Below, in pieces: positions 9,837 through 22,759 of a stretch of DNA of 64,000 bases. The notes under the pieces are model-generated. The model was given only the letters and a program-made list of their open reading frames with translations. It was not told where the DNA came from and did not search any database. Positions within the stretch are counted from its first letter, which is position 1. Each line of letters opens with the position of its first letter. Source of the DNA: Rhodocollybia butyracea (lineage: Eukaryota > Basidiomycota > Agaricomycetes > Agaricales > Omphalotaceae); NCBI GenBank assembly GCA_015501585.1, contig JADNRY010000308.1, forward strand, positions 1 through 64,000, in the 5' to 3' direction. Position numbers and translations under genes: made by a program.

Positions 9837-12698
9837 TCATGCACCAATATGAACAAAATTTACCCATCTTTCCAGCGTTACTCCCTTCTTTCCTCTCATT
9901 TTCCTGATTGCCTCAGACAATGCTCTTGCTTGCGCTCCAACGTCGTTGCATCGAGACAGATTTTCAGCTGAGAAAAGGCATGAGTAAAAATCTTTCACTA
10001 TTTCTGGCCCATCTACATCAGCCATCTCCCACATTGTTCCAACCACACTCCTAAAACCACAGAATTGCATTGCAGCTGCAAGGTGAATGACCTCATTATG
10101 AACACTTCCTGGGGACTGTTCTGCTGTGTGACATGCTGAGAGGAATGCAAAGGTGGCATTGGGCAGATTGAGGCGGATTATATCCAATAATGTGAATCGT
10201 GAACCCCCAGCTAGTGAGAAGTAAGAGCTAAATGGTTCTGTGGGGACAAGTGTACCGTGTGATGCAATATGAAACCACCCATGGTCAACAAGGGCCTTCT
10301 CTAAGGCTTCCTTAGTAGCTGCAGGTCCCTCCACAGATGTAGTAGGGATGTGCTTCTTATACTGTACAACTTGGTTAATTTCCTCCTTTGTATTTCTAAG
10401 GGAGTTACCATGTTGGCAAGCTACCAGAAGGCGTGGTAACTGTGAAGATGATTTTGTAGTGGTGAAGTCAGAAATGAGAGCAGTGAGAGTAGGTGTATAT
10501 GATGAGATGTACAAATCAGGAAGAAACTTCTTTGTACCAGGTGCAATGGGACCTGCTGCATGCAGGGGCAGTGTTGATAAAATAGAAGTGGGGCACCAAA
10601 ATATTTGTGACATTTTTGGAATATGAAGCTCTTGGAGCTTAGTGACAACAGCTGAGACCACAAGATCCCATAGGTCCTGCAGAGTAGCCCGAAGAACATG
10701 ATTGTACCGCTTTGGAGCAGCTTTCACATCAGGTCTTGCTTCTACAAGCTGCTGCACAAGGGTTTGTGCCTCTTCATAAAAGCCCTCTCCCATAGGGATC
10801 AATACAGGTGATTTCTGCTCCAGTATGATGATTACATCAGACCTATACCTACTGCAATTGACCACAATGACAGGGCCATGTTTTGCAGCAGATTTGAGTT
10901 CAGAAAATGATTTTCTGCCCAAAAAATTCTCAAATCCCGGAATTTTTTGTATCTTCTCAATAATGTCACCTTGCGCTTTCAAGAGATGGCGCTTCTCAGA
11001 CAAGCTATGACCGAATGGATCATTGCTTATCTCCCTCTGGTAGTGACTGGAGTCACCCTCAAGATCAAAGTCTGTTCCAGTTTGAACAGAATTTTCCATT
11101 GAGAGTATCTCAAGCCGATGATTAACCCGCATCAACTCATCAGCCAGTGATGAATCCACAGCCTTGAGCTTGTCCATAGGCGTCCTCAGTCCCCGCAGTT
11201 CAGACCAGAGCAACCCCCGCCCTTGTTCTATTATCTCAACAGCCAGGGCTAGTTGACCCAGTTGAATTGCTTGTGATGCCCCATCTGAGACAAATTCTGG
11301 GAGCTTGATGACAGACAAGAGGTGTTGGTACTGCACATGAATCTTAGGCATCATGGTGAGCGAGCGGGAAATCAGGGAAAGCCCCGTGATATATGCATCC
11401 AGGTTGGATTGACCAAGATCAGGCTGTAGCTGAGTAAAATATACCCAACGACTTACTGCAAACAGACAGTCCGACACTGGGGAATATCTATCCTCAGCAG
11501 CCTGTTTTGCAGCTGACACGCACTTTTTTAGATCCCTGGGGTGGCTTGTCTGCTGAAGGCGATTCCAGAAGCCCCCACTGAGGTTGTTGAGTGAAGAAGC
11601 ACGTCCGGGATGGCCCACAGGATAGAGTCGAAGTGCTTGTCGATTCAATGAGATGGACTTGTCAAGATCTTTGAGGTGCCCTGTCTGTCGAAAGCGATCT
11701 CTGAGGCACTGACTGAGGTTGTTGAGTGAAGATGCACGTTCTGGGTGACCTGCAGGAAAGAGTAGAAGTGCTTCTTGATTCAACTGAATAGATTCATCAA
11801 GGTCTTTGATCTGGCCTGTCTGCCGAAAACGGTTTACGAGACTAGCACTGAGGTTTGTGAGTGAAGAAGGATGTTGCGGGTGTCCTACAGGACGAAGTAG
11901 AAGTACTTCTTGATCCAAATGAATAGACTCATCAAGATCTTTGAGGTGGCCTGTCTGCTGAAAGTGATTCCTGAGGCATACACCGAGGTTTTTGAGTGAA
12001 GTAGCACGGTCAGGGTGGCCCACGGGGCGGAGTAGAAGTGCTTCTCGGTTCAATTGAATAGACTCATTGAGATCTTCAAGGCGGCCTGTCTGCTTAAAAC
12101 GATCTCTGAGCCCCAAACTGAGGTTATTGAGTGAAGCACATCTTGGATTGCCTGTGGGACAGACAAGAAGTGCTTCTCGGTTCAATTCAATGACCTCGTC
12201 AAGATCTTTGATTTGGCCTGTCTGCTGAAAACATTTTCCGAGACCTGCACTGAGCCGTGTGAGTGCAGAAGCACGTTTTGGGTGGCCCACGGGATACAGT
12301 AGAAGTGCTTCTCTATCCAATTGAATAGACTCATTGAGCTCTTCAAGCTGACCCGTCTGCTGAAAGCCATCTCTGAGGCTCAAACTGAGCTTCTTAAGTG
12401 AAGAAGCACGTTCCGGGTGGCCTGCAGGACGGAGTAGAAGTGCTTCTCGATTCACTCGAATTGCCTCATTAAGATCTTCAACGTGACCCGTCTGTTGAAA
12501 GCGATCCCTGAGGCTAGAACTAAGGATATGGAGTAAAGAAGCACGCTTGGGGTGCCCCAAAGAATGGAGGAGAAGTGCTGCCCGTACCCTTGTGATATTG
12601 TCCTCGGTTGCCTATGGTAATATCTGTCATTTCATGGCATTGATAGATATATGGCAGCAATCCGTACTCACTTTCAAAATTTCAGAGGAATGGTCCAT
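9837..12698 (-). CDS. TPR-CHAT domain protein (caspase-like protease fold)
   Basis: Exon 1 is 12672-12698 (nine codons, MDHSSEILK), then a 60-bp intron (12612-12671), then exon 2 (9837-12611); total about 933 residues. The N-terminal part has eight tandem tetratricopeptide-like units of about 42 residues (126 bp), consensus GHPxRASSLNNLSxxLRDRF, with unit four one residue short. The C-terminal CHAT domain keeps both expected catalytic residues: His in HIASHG (codon near 10262) and Cys in LSACHTA (near 10132). It ends RWVNFVHIGA, typical of fungal CHAT proteins. CHAT is a peptidase-C14-like fold; the TPRs probably bind a partner or regulate the protease. Substrate and pathway cannot be inferred here. 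The frame shows no lesion. Confidence 0.9.
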
Positions 12699-14463
12699 TT
12701 TTTCTTTCTTCTTTTTTGGGTACTGAACTGATATAATCTCATAAGACTGCAAGTTTCACGGTAAAAATCAGAACAGACTAACTTATTCCTCCTGATATTG
12801 TCCAACAGATCCTTGCACTTCAGACAATCTTTGATGATTAGTACTCTGTAAAGCACCATTCCGCAGTCAGTCAATTGTTACACTGAGGTAAGTGACACCA
12901 TGAACGCTCACCGTTACTATATCAGCGTCGTAAGCTCACTGGGTCTAGAAGTTAGGGATACTACGCTTTTATCAACTTGGTTCGGTGACGCCATGATAAG
13001 ATCATGTATGCTGCATGCCTTATGTTGTTACCCTTTGCCCAGTTTAAATTGATCCTGTGATACTAGCAGTGTATCCTTGGCAACTACATCGACCTTGTTC
13101 CCACATAGACCTTGTTCTCACATCGCCTTGTTCTCACATCAACCTTGTTCCCACATCAATTAATTGGTTCCCTTCTAGACTCTCCATGCGGAAATCGAAT
13201 TCAGCTCGCCGTTGGATTGGGTCAATTTTATGGGTCATGTAACATCACATACTCGGATGTAGATGTAACAGTGACCTTCCAGAGGTCGACCCCCTTTTGA
13301 CAAGATTCCCCCTGCATCCCAGAAATCAAACATTCGAGAGCTGAAATCCATAATGGAGGTACGGTTAGGTTCCAAATTGCTACTGTGTCCGATTCATTGA
13401 AGGTTTATGACTAGGTAACGGCTCCGAGGTTACTTCACTTGTGACTTGACTGACTGTGACCTGTCATTCTAACAAGGAGCCACGCACATAGTCGAGTGTT
13501 GAGTCAGCTCAACGTTAGTTGATCCACGTCAACCATATAATTTTCGACTGCAAATACCTCGCGAAGCTGTCACCGGTGAACTGGGCCCCGCGCTCACCAG
13601 AAAGACCCACCCCAATAGCATTGATTAATATTCAAATAATTCAAAACAACGTCCTTGCCCACTCATGAGTCAGACTAGACGTTTGGCATTGTTATCTTGA
13701 GTACGCTTGGTTCCGAATTTCCATATACGGCACCTGAAGCTCAACTTATGGAACAAGAGAATAAGAGAGCAAAAGGATGAGGGGGAGAGGGATGAAACGA
13801 GATGATCTTGTTTGGAATTGGATCCGGCTTCGGTGAAGCTGAGGCGAGTGGCGTGGCTTCAGAGGTTCTGAAAGCTTGGCACCGACAGTGTTGATATGCT
13901 CTAGATCCGTTTGGACTAACGTCCGATAGGTGCTGTTGTCTCTTAATTGGCTCTGGCTTTATAAGGTCCAATAACGATACTCGGACGGATCACCAACAGG
14001 TACCGCAACTTCTTACATTCACTGGGTGATAAATGCTTGGACTTGGGATATATAATTATAACGAGAGATGCTCGCATCTCCCGCACCCAGTGCTCGCAAA
14101 AATCATCCTCCCAGTTCCTAGGCTCCCAGTACACCCTGTCCTTGTTTTTTTTATTTAAAAAAAGTTCTCTTCACAATCCCTATTGTGATTTCAGTGACGG
14201 AAATGCAGTGTTCTATACTGGCAGCCATAACCCTCATTCATTGTTTCCAAGTCGTTTGTCATGCCATCTCTTTCCACCTGGAGTAGTATGCCTGTTCTCC
14301 CAGTCACTAATGCCCTACTAATGCCCTAGACTAGTACTATGATTACATGTACCCGAAGTGTCCGGTGCCATCTGAAAAAAGCTCGTTATGCTGCAAGTTT
14401 CGTGAGCTGCCGTGGCCTTCGGACTGAGGGCTACGGACGGTGATCACTGGTAACAACTTGCAA
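12699..14463. other. No gene assigned; minisatellite and coding-like fragments
   Basis: A four-copy repeat of about 17 bp (ACCTTGTTCYCACATC) lies at 13090-13162. On the minus strand 13741-13971 and 13943-14134 are open frames with plausible composition (one includes WEDDFCEHWVREMRASL), but they overlap, lack supporting splice sites and match nothing I know. A promoter-like TTATAAAG (minus) sits near 13955. Confidence 0.3.
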
Positions 14464-15265
14464 GAGAAGGGGACATGTCCCACGGGGCTAGGTGATTTTG
14501 CCGTGCAGCCGGTGCGTGGTGCGTGCAGGTGCGTGTTGTATGGTGCGTGCACATATATAATTTTTTTCAGCCCAAAATATGTATTTTTTGTAATATATAC
14601 TAACATTATCAACTTCATATTAATGAACTTTTGGCCAATTGGCCCAAAGAGGTAATTCTACACAAATTTGACCTAATTAGTAGTAATATCGAGTCTTGGA
14701 TACACAATCATTAGACGCATCACGCATCACTTGCACGCACCCGGCACCACTTGCACGCATCCTCGCACGCACTATGCACGCACCCCGCATCACTTGCACG
14801 CACCCGCAAAATGATGATGGCAGGTGCGTGCAAGTGATGGCGGATGCGTGCAAATGATGGTGCGTGCGTGCAAATGTTGTGGGTCTTTTCAGCAATGTTT
14901 GTGTTTTTTTTTAGACATTGGAACCTGTACATACACCTGTACACCTCTATACTAATCTGCCTTATCAGGCAGCCTCCTATGTGCCTAGTGCAGGTCAATT
15001 TACTCATGTTGATAATACTTACACTACTTATCTTTAAGTGTACAATCCAAGTTGCAGCTTTGGGGACAGAAATAAAAGAAAGGCTAGTAAATTCTATAGT
15101 AGAAATAACTTTACACAACGAAGTGGACTTGGCCCAGTTGACGCGCACGCACTTGCACGCACCACGCTCCGCATTTGCACGCACCAAGCACGCACCACGC
15201 ACCGGCTGCACGGCAAAATGTATGTGCCGCTCCCACGGGCACCTAATCTCCACCTTCTTTTCCTG
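14464..15265. mobile_element. Non-autonomous inverted-repeat element with GCGTGCA arrays
   Basis: The left arm contains TTTTGCCGTGCAGCCGGTGC (from about 14498) and the right arm contains its exact inverse ending at about 15221, each continued inwards by GCGTGCA words. The inverted similarity extends outwards, with gaps, to AGAAGG. A second, internal head-to-head cluster of GCGTGCA/TGCACGC words lies at 14712-14880. No transposase and no clear TSD were found, so superfamily and exact ends are uncertain. Confidence 0.55.
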
Positions 15266-15551
15266 GAACGGGGAGGGCAATCTGCTCATCGTTGTAACGG
15301 AATGATGATGACTAAAGAGCACCTTTTTACGGTAGAATTTCTGCAGAAGCAGTGCTAAAATCCTGGAACATGAAGGCATACAACTATCTATGGAGGACAT
15401 TTCTGCCTGAGTTCCGTTAGACTCGCACTAGCCTTGATACAGATGGTAAGGTGTACTTTATGTTCCGTTGCAAGTGCTTGGCCCACCGATGCTGTAACCC
15501 TACACTTTTAAAAGAAACGAACAGAGACATTTTACTCCGTAATTTTGTCTC

Positions 15552-16379
15552 ATGACCCCCGCCTACGAAGACGCCCCCATAACCCACAAAGGCACTCCCC
15601 TAACCTGTGAAGGCACCCCCCTAACTCACAACCATACCCCTTTAACTCTTCTTTTCACTCCCGACAGCCCAACCGCAACGACCATCACCAACGCCCAACA
15701 CGATGCACTTCTATACCAGGTCGTCACTGAATTTCAATCCAAAAATTCACACAACACCGTGACAAGAGTTCTATCTGCTGCAGGGGACACAATTGCTTCA
15801 TGGGTGTGGAGAGATATTAGGTCCGATGTACTTACCCTTGGAAAAACCGCTCCAGTCTCAATGAGCGCGTGGTTGAGGAAGAGTCTGAATCCTTTCAATA
15901 AGTGAGCCGTTTCGGCTCCAGTCATCTTTGTTCCTTTCTTAAATTCTTTATGGATTTTGTGATTAAAAGCACCGCAATGTTCTCCAATCCCATTAATGGT
16001 AAAGAGCTCCAATGGAGAGGCCACAAGGTACCTAAACATTACATTATTGTCTCTCTTTCATTCTCACATCCAACCTTATTAGCTCTATTCAAAAGGCGAT
16101 ATATCGCGTCCCATCGCAACTTTCTTCGAAAGTAAATTAATGCCCCGCTCACCCCCTACTCCAGGGATACAACCCAGCCCACAAAACACTGCAGCAGCAA
16201 GATTAGTAGTTGATGCACGAGGTGAAGGGATCCTGGATTTTGTTGTGATTTCATTTTTGGTTCTTGAACGACAGAGAAGGATAAAGCAAAACAGCAGGGA
16301 TAATATCGGCGATGCCAGGGTTGCGGGGGTGAGTTTAGGGGCGCGTGCAGGGGTGAATGCAATTAGTACGATATACTGA
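15552..16379 (+). CDS. DUF6593-like protein, three exons
   Basis: Exons 15552-15901, 15970-16027 and 16083-16379 with introns of 68 and 55 bp join to 705 nt (234 residues). The start is the first ATG of the frame, followed by short Pro/Thr-rich repeats (TPLTxEGTPLTHN). The core then reads LTLLFTPDSPTATTI, YQVVTEF, a VTRVLSAAGDTIASWVWRD strand pattern, ELQWRGHK and a C-terminal LDFVVISFLVLERQRR segment. This order matches the small beta-rich DUF6593 proteins common in Agaricomycetes, whose function is unknown. No signal peptide is visible. Intact. Confidence 0.75.
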
Positions 16380-17075
16380 ATTCACAAATTACTGCATCCT
16401 TGGAGATCCTTGGTCTATCAAATTTTGGCTATGACTTTCCCTCTTGTGGAAGCTGCGATCGACAGCTTTGACCGGCATTTAGTGTGGCCGCACTTCACCA
16501 ATATCTCGCTGAATCTTGCACTGAATACCAGTCTAGGTCCTACATCACAGTATCTTTCTCCAATCAATTAGCCCTTGCGAGACGCTGGCCCCGGTGCATA
16601 AGCAGCTTGGTAAGTGCGAACTTATTTCTTTCCTTGCCTCAACTCCAAATTTTCTCTTTGTATAAGCACTAAATAGAGGCTATGGCCAGAATTGGCCCTA
16701 ATCGCAAGGAGTTGTTTCGAGCAACAGTACAAGGTTGCACTTCTAGTACCCATACACAAATGCGATTTCGTAGTCTAGGTAATCTTTTCCATCGCCCGAT
16801 TGAAAAATATCGAGTACGAAAAGGTCGCCCATTCGTTGAGCAAAATTCCGGAGAAGTACCTTGAAGTATCTTCCAGAAAAGGACATTGTCATTGAATTCA
16901 GCTTCCTATGCATTTTCCGAGATGACCAAGAAGAACCATGACGGAACGGTTGAAACATACTTATTATAAAAGAGAGGAAAACGTTGGAGACGAAGGAGGG
17001 GAAAGCAGAAAGGAATAGATGCTCAGCTTCCCGCATCTAATATCGGGTAATCATCACTTCATTTGGTCTTAGTAG
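16380..17075. other. Intergenic; possible minus-strand exon
   Basis: A minus-strand open frame at 16743-17036 includes FAQRMGDLFVLDIFQSGDG, which has a coding-like composition, but the plus strand is open over the same bases and no gene model can be completed. Nothing else is apparent before the CACTA element. Confidence 0.25.
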
Positions 17076-17078
17076 TCG
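17076..17078. repeat. TSD of CACTA element (left copy, TCG)
   Basis: TCG at 17076-17078 is repeated at 24971-24973, directly outside the two terminal CACTACGGGAAG ends. Three-base duplications are the hallmark of the CACTA (CMC/EnSpm) superfamily. Confidence 0.75.
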
Positions 17079-17089
17079 CACTACGGGAA

Positions 17090-17475
17090 GGAAAAACAAT
17101 GAATTTGATTGTCTGAGACAATCATTTTTTGAAAAAACAATCATTTAGATGGTTTTTTGCCAAACACTTGTTTTGATTGTCTTGAGCAAACAATCATTTA
17201 GAATGCCCACATTTTAAGACAATCATTTGGATTGCCAACTATTAAGGACAATCAAAATGATCGTCTTGAGCAAACAATCATTTAAAGTGCCCAACCCAAG
17301 ACAATCAGTGAGATTGCCTCCTATTGAGGACAATCATTTGGGTTGCCTTGAGCAAACAATCATTTGGAGTGCTCAATCAAGACAATTATTTGGAGTGCCT
17401 CCTATTTGAGGACAATCATTTAGAGTGCCAGAATTAAAACATTCTGTCACAGTGTTCTCAAAGACAATCATCTTG
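17090..17475. repeat. CACTA left subterminal repeat array
   Basis: A dozen or more degenerate ACAATCATTT words, mostly followed by G/AGAGTGCC or AGATTG, are spaced 20-45 bp apart. They match in type the array at the right end and the fragment at 62440. They are presumably transposase-binding sites. Confidence 0.75.
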
Positions 17476-18610
17476 AGTCGGATTGACTAATGTCAGGTAC
17501 AAGCACTAAGGCAACACAGAAGCTTCTCTTATTAATTGTCTCCTTCCGTCATACCTTGCTTACAACCAAGCTGACAAGCTAGTACACTCCCTGTCTCTGC
17601 CAGTACGGCCGCTCCCCAATATGCTTGTTAACTACAACAATGTATACACCAACCTCCAAGGTAATCTGTCCCACAAATTACACTCTGGTACTGTCCATGA
17701 CAGTGTCACGCCTCGCTTTTATTGTGTATAAGCTTTCAGGAAGATGCAGAGTACCTGTGCATGGTAGGAAAAGCCATTTGTGAAGGTGTTATTGATGGCT
17801 AGTTTGTTCATGAGAAGGGATGGATGATTTGTGGTGGTGCCAGTGGTGTAAAGTGAGGGTAAGGAGCAGAGGTTCAACCACCCCTTTTTGAATATTGCTT
17901 GAAGCTTCATAACTCAGAGTGGATATCAAGATGTGTATTCTTGACCGTGACTTACATTGGCTCAAATATCCTGTAGACTACTTGTACATTATCTATCCAT
18001 TGAATGCTCATTGGAAAGAATTTCCAGACACAGAAGGTGCTCATTCACAGGAAAAGGAGCTTGCAAAGGAAATTCAAGATGGCGACTTTTGATTCAAAAC
18101 ATGTAGAATAATTTTGTACACTTCATCCTTCTAATCCAGGATTCAATATTCAATTATTACAAAATAACCTCTATTTGAGCTGGTCTAACTTCCCGGACCC
18201 CTCAGAGTTTGGACCGACAAGACATATGTCCAATGATGTCATATGATTTTTCTTATTTTGTAAAATGCCGTGACATCATGGATAATCCCAGCGCAACTCT
18301 ACTCATGATGGGACACTACAATAGTTTAAATAAGGTCAAACCTTATTTAGTGCTAAATCAAGGCCATAAGCATCAGCAAGTTGGACAACGTATGGAAAGT
18401 ATGGGAGTGTATGTTAGAGCACATGCTGTTGCTCGGTAGTTTCGCTACTTACGTACATTACCTAACCTAATCGTACTTGTCCTTTGACCACCACGTCGTC
18501 GCGGTTCCACTCGCTGTGAGTGTCGACGGTCTCCGTTTGCATCAACAGTGTATGGCAGTACTGAGGGCAGAGTTCTATCCAATGTCATCATGCAGCTGTA
18601 AAGTGAAATG
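17476..18610. other. CACTA interior, no gene assigned
   Basis: Short open frames exist on both strands (minus 17719-17910; plus 18209-18439) but neither shows a known domain, and splice-supported joining failed. This is the region where a transposase might be expected. Confidence 0.3.
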
Positions 18611-19230
18611 TAGGGATCCTCACCGTGACCGTATAATACGGTTTACGGTTATGGTTATATGGGTACCCGTAACCGTACCGTATAAGGATTCTAAGGCTAC
18701 TTTACGGTTACGGTTACGGTACTACCGTATACCGTATACTGACCATATACGGGTATAATACAGCCCGTAAAAATACTTACAAGTTACTAATGCCAGGAAC
18801 ATTGTTAGGATATTTTTTCGCTCATGTCAATGCCATTGATGGTATTTTAGTTATGAAGAATTGTCTGCTCTATGAGGTTGAGCCCTCTGGACCAGCCAAA
18901 CTGGTATAAACTTCTTGTACTAGATCAGTTCATGGTGGGAATTCATATGTCAGAACTCAGTGGTCCTCCTTTGAGGCCAGAGACAAGTTGTGTGCAAGAA
19001 CTCATTTGAGCTTAAGCAGAAAGTGACTAAGGATGCAATAAAAGCTACTCTAGACACGTATAATACAAGTTTTGGGTTGTAGTAATATTTATACGGCCGT
19101 GTACCGTAAATTTACCGTATAATAGTACCCATAACCGTACTGTAAGAGGCTTTTTGGATCTCTTTACAATTACGGTGACGGTCCCACCGTATACCGTAAA
19201 CTACTGTAAATTATACGGTGCGGATCCCTA
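18611..19230. mobile_element. Non-autonomous hAT element nested in CACTA (620 bp)
   Basis: The element begins TAGGGATCC and ends GGATCCCTA, flanked by perfect 8-bp duplications GTGAAATG (18603-18610 and 19231-19238). The termini fit the hAT consensus YARNG. Both ends are rich in ACCGTA/TACGGT words (for example CACCGTGACCGTATAATACG), and the middle has no coding capacity. Confidence 0.9.
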
Positions 19231-20402
19231 GTGAAATGTCTGTCGCCTCCCATATTTTTCCTACAGCAGTTCCTTTTTCTCTGCATACATGATATACCTC
19301 TGTAAGACCGCTCATTTAACTCTCCTCCTGCTCACTATATGCCATTCTAATCACTTCTCATCTCATCTCCAGTTTAATTTAAAAGGAATGAGTAAGAAGG
19401 GCATTGGAGTCAAAGTCAAAGTCAAAGTGAGTATCATACTACTATCTCTATACTTAGTGGATAGATCAATCGCAGTGCTCAGCAATCTGTGGAAGGTAAA
19501 CCAGTGGTTACGGTGTACATTGTGTATGTTCATCAAGTCTTAGTAGGATATTTATATCACAACATCTATATCACAACATCTTTAGGATGTTTTGTTGGGA
19601 AGCCATAGTAAGCGCACACTGACACGACTGAAAAAGGTGTGGGCCTGAGCGCTTATCCGATTGTACTGTTCCAGCAGCTTGAACTCGAAGCCTTTGCAGG
19701 TATGCATCAACCTCCGAAACTCTAACAAACTTTCCAAACTGAAGAATAAACTTTGGTTAGAGTTTGGCCCATTCGTGGTTAGCTCCGAAAACGCAGAAGA
19801 GCTTACGAAAATCCTGGCTAGGCTGCCAGACAAAGACATCGAGGAACACGCTTCCCAGTTGACTCCCAGGGCAACAAAAAGTAATGACAAATTCCTAGTA
19901 GCCTACATGTCGAAGACATCCAGGCACCAACTGGTAACTTTAATATTATGAAAGGTTGGCCCTAGTAATCATTGATGATTGGAATGCATGTGCAAACTGT
20001 CCGAGGCCTAAGCTTTGTCTCCTAATCTACTGTTGGATTTTTTTGAGCCAAACACTATACTCATTCTAGTAGAATCTAGTTGGACGTGCGGGAGATCCGG
20101 GGATGCATATTACCTGTTCTTCAGCAAGGCATTTACCCACTCCCGCATACTCAGATCCATAACCACTGCACTAGTACCTGTAGCTCTTACACGCTCTCAC
20201 AGAAACCTACCCGTTAAGTACCCTTACTTATAGATTGGAGGTGATCTTGTACCTCCCCGTGTCTTGGTACTTAGTCTTACCTGTATACACGGTTCAAAAG
20301 AATTAAAAAAAGTAAAGAAAAAAAACAGAGTAGCATACAGTGACAGAAACTCAAGAACTAGTAGCGCCGGCAAGCGGCAAAGCTCGCTACCTCCCTACTT
20401 TC

Positions 20403-21004
20403 TAGTGTTGTGCCGGCTGGGGCCCGGCTCAGAAGCCCCGGCTACGGCTCAAAAGCCCCGGCCAAGGCTCGTCAGAAATCTGAGCTGGGCCCTAGCCCCC
20501 AGGAAGGGCCGGCTCAAAGCCGGCTCAGGCTCAGGCCGGGGCCCAGGCGCTAAAGAGACGTGCCTTGATGCGCTAAGCTCCCTGTCCTTGGTGGACTCTA
20601 CACCATGATTATTTTGGCTTTCTGGTTACTTTCGGAGTGGGTGCAGGTTATACACCTGCTTTTTGAGATCTGTAAGGCCAATGCGATACATTCATCAGAT
20701 AGGCTGAACAAATTATTTGACATCAATGGAGCCTTTTTTCGGCCTGGTTGATACCTCTGGAAACCATGAGTGCAAAATTGGCCATAAGTGATATACATTT
20801 GCTGCTGCACAGTGTAATTTTTGATGTGCTGCTCAATGCTTCATTAAGCGCTGAGCTCCGGCTCAGGCCCCGGCCCAGGGCTTTGAGAATTCTGAGCCGG
20901 GCCTTGAGCCCTTCTGAGCCCTATGACGGCTGGGGCCAGGCTAGGCTCAAAGACGGCCGGCTTTGGGGGCTCAACGGCCCTGAGCCGTAGCCGGCACATC
21001 ACTA
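20403..21004. mobile_element. Non-autonomous hAT element nested in CACTA (602 bp)
   Basis: The termini TAGTGTTGTGCCGGC and GCCGGCACATCACTA are inverted repeats fitting hAT YARNG. Perfect 8-bp duplications CTACTTTC flank it at 20395-20402 and 21005-21012. The arms are GC-rich with repeated GGCTCAGG/CCGGCTC words. No ORF of interest. Confidence 0.9.
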
Positions 21005-21188
21005 CTACTTTCAGCAGTACCTGATATGTAATATCACATGTCCTGTACAGGTACACTACTGGTACCCCGGACGTATCAAGACTCAAGGTTGCGATTGTGG
21101 AACCCAACCATACGAGAAATGATAAGAGTGAAAGTATACAGGGCAGATATATAACTTATGCAATGACCGTGGATCATAAATTAACAAA

Positions 21189-21345
21189 TGTTGTAGTTGC
21201 CGATCTGACAATGATGTCATGTCAACCCGGAACTGATAGTCTTCCGATGTAGCTTACTGATCTACTTACCAAGCTACTTACTAACACTTACAGACTCGTA
21301 GACTCGGAGTACCCATACTTTAGTATATAAGGCCAGGTAGAGTTA
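21189..21345 (+). mobile_element. Degenerate solo-LTR fragment
   Basis: It starts TGTTGTAGTTGCCGATC and continues through ATGATGTCATGTCAA and a TATATAAGGCCAGG box, matching in order the LTRs at 40627-40884 and 58120-58369 (which lie on the opposite strand). The 3' end is lost and no TSD remains, so it is the oldest copy of the three. Confidence 0.65.
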
Positions 21346-21364
21346 GCATACCATCTAACCATAA

Positions 21365-22270
21365 TCAAAAATGAATGTTAGCTTCCATGTGATCCCCGAG
21401 GATACTCAAAAAACCAAACAAATCATGGATCACTGAAGCGGTGAATAGAAGGTCGTTAAACCTCATGAGATCCAATACTTGCGGCGAGGTACCACAGGCG
21501 TTAGGATTCCTCACTTGGAAGTGCCGCAGCTCACGGTTAGCATCCTGCACCAGTATCTTTCCCAAGTCGGTCTTTAACATTTACCCAACAGCACAAATCA
21601 CATAGATAACAAGAAACTCACGCTATCACACCAGCCGCCACATCACAGGGGTGACTTGACATTGCTCTCTGTAACCAACCCCTCTCGCAGTTAGCTACCA
21701 GGAAAGATTGATGGGAGGGAAGATTAGTACAAGGGTCCACAAAAACCAAGACGAAAACCCTTGAATGAGTTATAACCTCTGGGGTAAATAGTATCCCAGC
21801 TGTTAAGTTCAATGTAATCAGGGTGAGGCTCTGCCCCCAAGTACTCTACAGCAATTTTACAGCAGTGTCGATCACCTACATGACGAGGTAAGAGGAAGGA
21901 TAGCAGATTGTTGGGGTCGTTAGTGTCGACAGGATCGACGGCGTCAAAAGAGGTATAGCCGCGCTGTATATATTTCTGCGTGCATTGGAGCGTGCCTACG
22001 TCGCAGGCATCACAACATGCACCTCCATCACGGTACAATCCTTGAAGGTCAAGCTGGGGTTCAACAAATAAGCAGCGGAATGAGTAATGAGATTCATCAC
22101 ACAGGGCTGCAAAAATTATCAGTAGAATAAATTGGATGCACGAGCCTCCCCAATTCCAGACTTGTACAACATGGTCCAAGTCATCATCGACGGCAGATAA
22201 GAGCAGCCTCTACAGCAACACTGAAGAAAGCATAAGAAATGAGCGAGTACGCAAGATGAGGATCGCGGAA
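21365..22270 (-). pseudogene. Cys-rich cargo ORF inside CACTA, frameshifted, unrecognised
   Basis: The minus strand encodes a convincing protein segment (22179 down to about 21745) with GACCDACDVGTLQC, DRHCCKIAVEYLGAEPHPDY and SWDTIYPRGYNSF. The frame then shifts by one at a run of five T near 21740 and continues as DPCTNLPSHQSFLVANCERG. A further exon (about 21365-21555) reads TDLGKILVQDANREL to the stop. The odd number of T residues suggests a disabling indel, although a sequencing error would look the same. I recognise no family; the many cysteines could mean a secreted or metal-binding protein. It may be captured host sequence. Confidence 0.45.
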
Positions 22271-22759
22271 ATATGGAAGCATATATTAGTTTGTACCAGC
22301 AACGCCGAGCGAGAGCATCAGAAACAAAGCTAGAGTCAACGAGAGATGGAATTCAAGAGAAAAGAGGCAACAAGGCCTGTATTTATATTATACAGAGCTC
22401 AATAATTTACGATGGATAAGGGAACTATTGAATCATCTACCGACTTAAGGCTACATGTAACACCGATCGCCCAATCAGCGTATATCGGCAGAGACTAAAA
22501 CATCGGCATACGCGGCCGCATGTGGCTTGCACCGATTTTAAAGATCTCTCACAAAAAATTATATTGAACAGCAGCTACCTAAAGGTAGCGGGAAAACATA
22601 CGGGAAAAATGCTCGGGCCGCGGGACTTGAGAATTCCGCGCAAGAGCACAGCCACATCAACGTAACTGCCACGTCGATTGGGCGTCTACGCCGTTTCTTC
22701 AACCGATCGTCTTCTCTATAATCACGCCGTTTGCCTCAGAGGGTCTTTTCAGCGAAATT

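Noticed and set aside
14720..15400. 226-codon minus-strand ORF
   Set aside because: It lies within the GCGTGCA inverted-repeat element and is built largely from repeat-derived codons (CTHAP, CARIRHHL); no independent coding signal.
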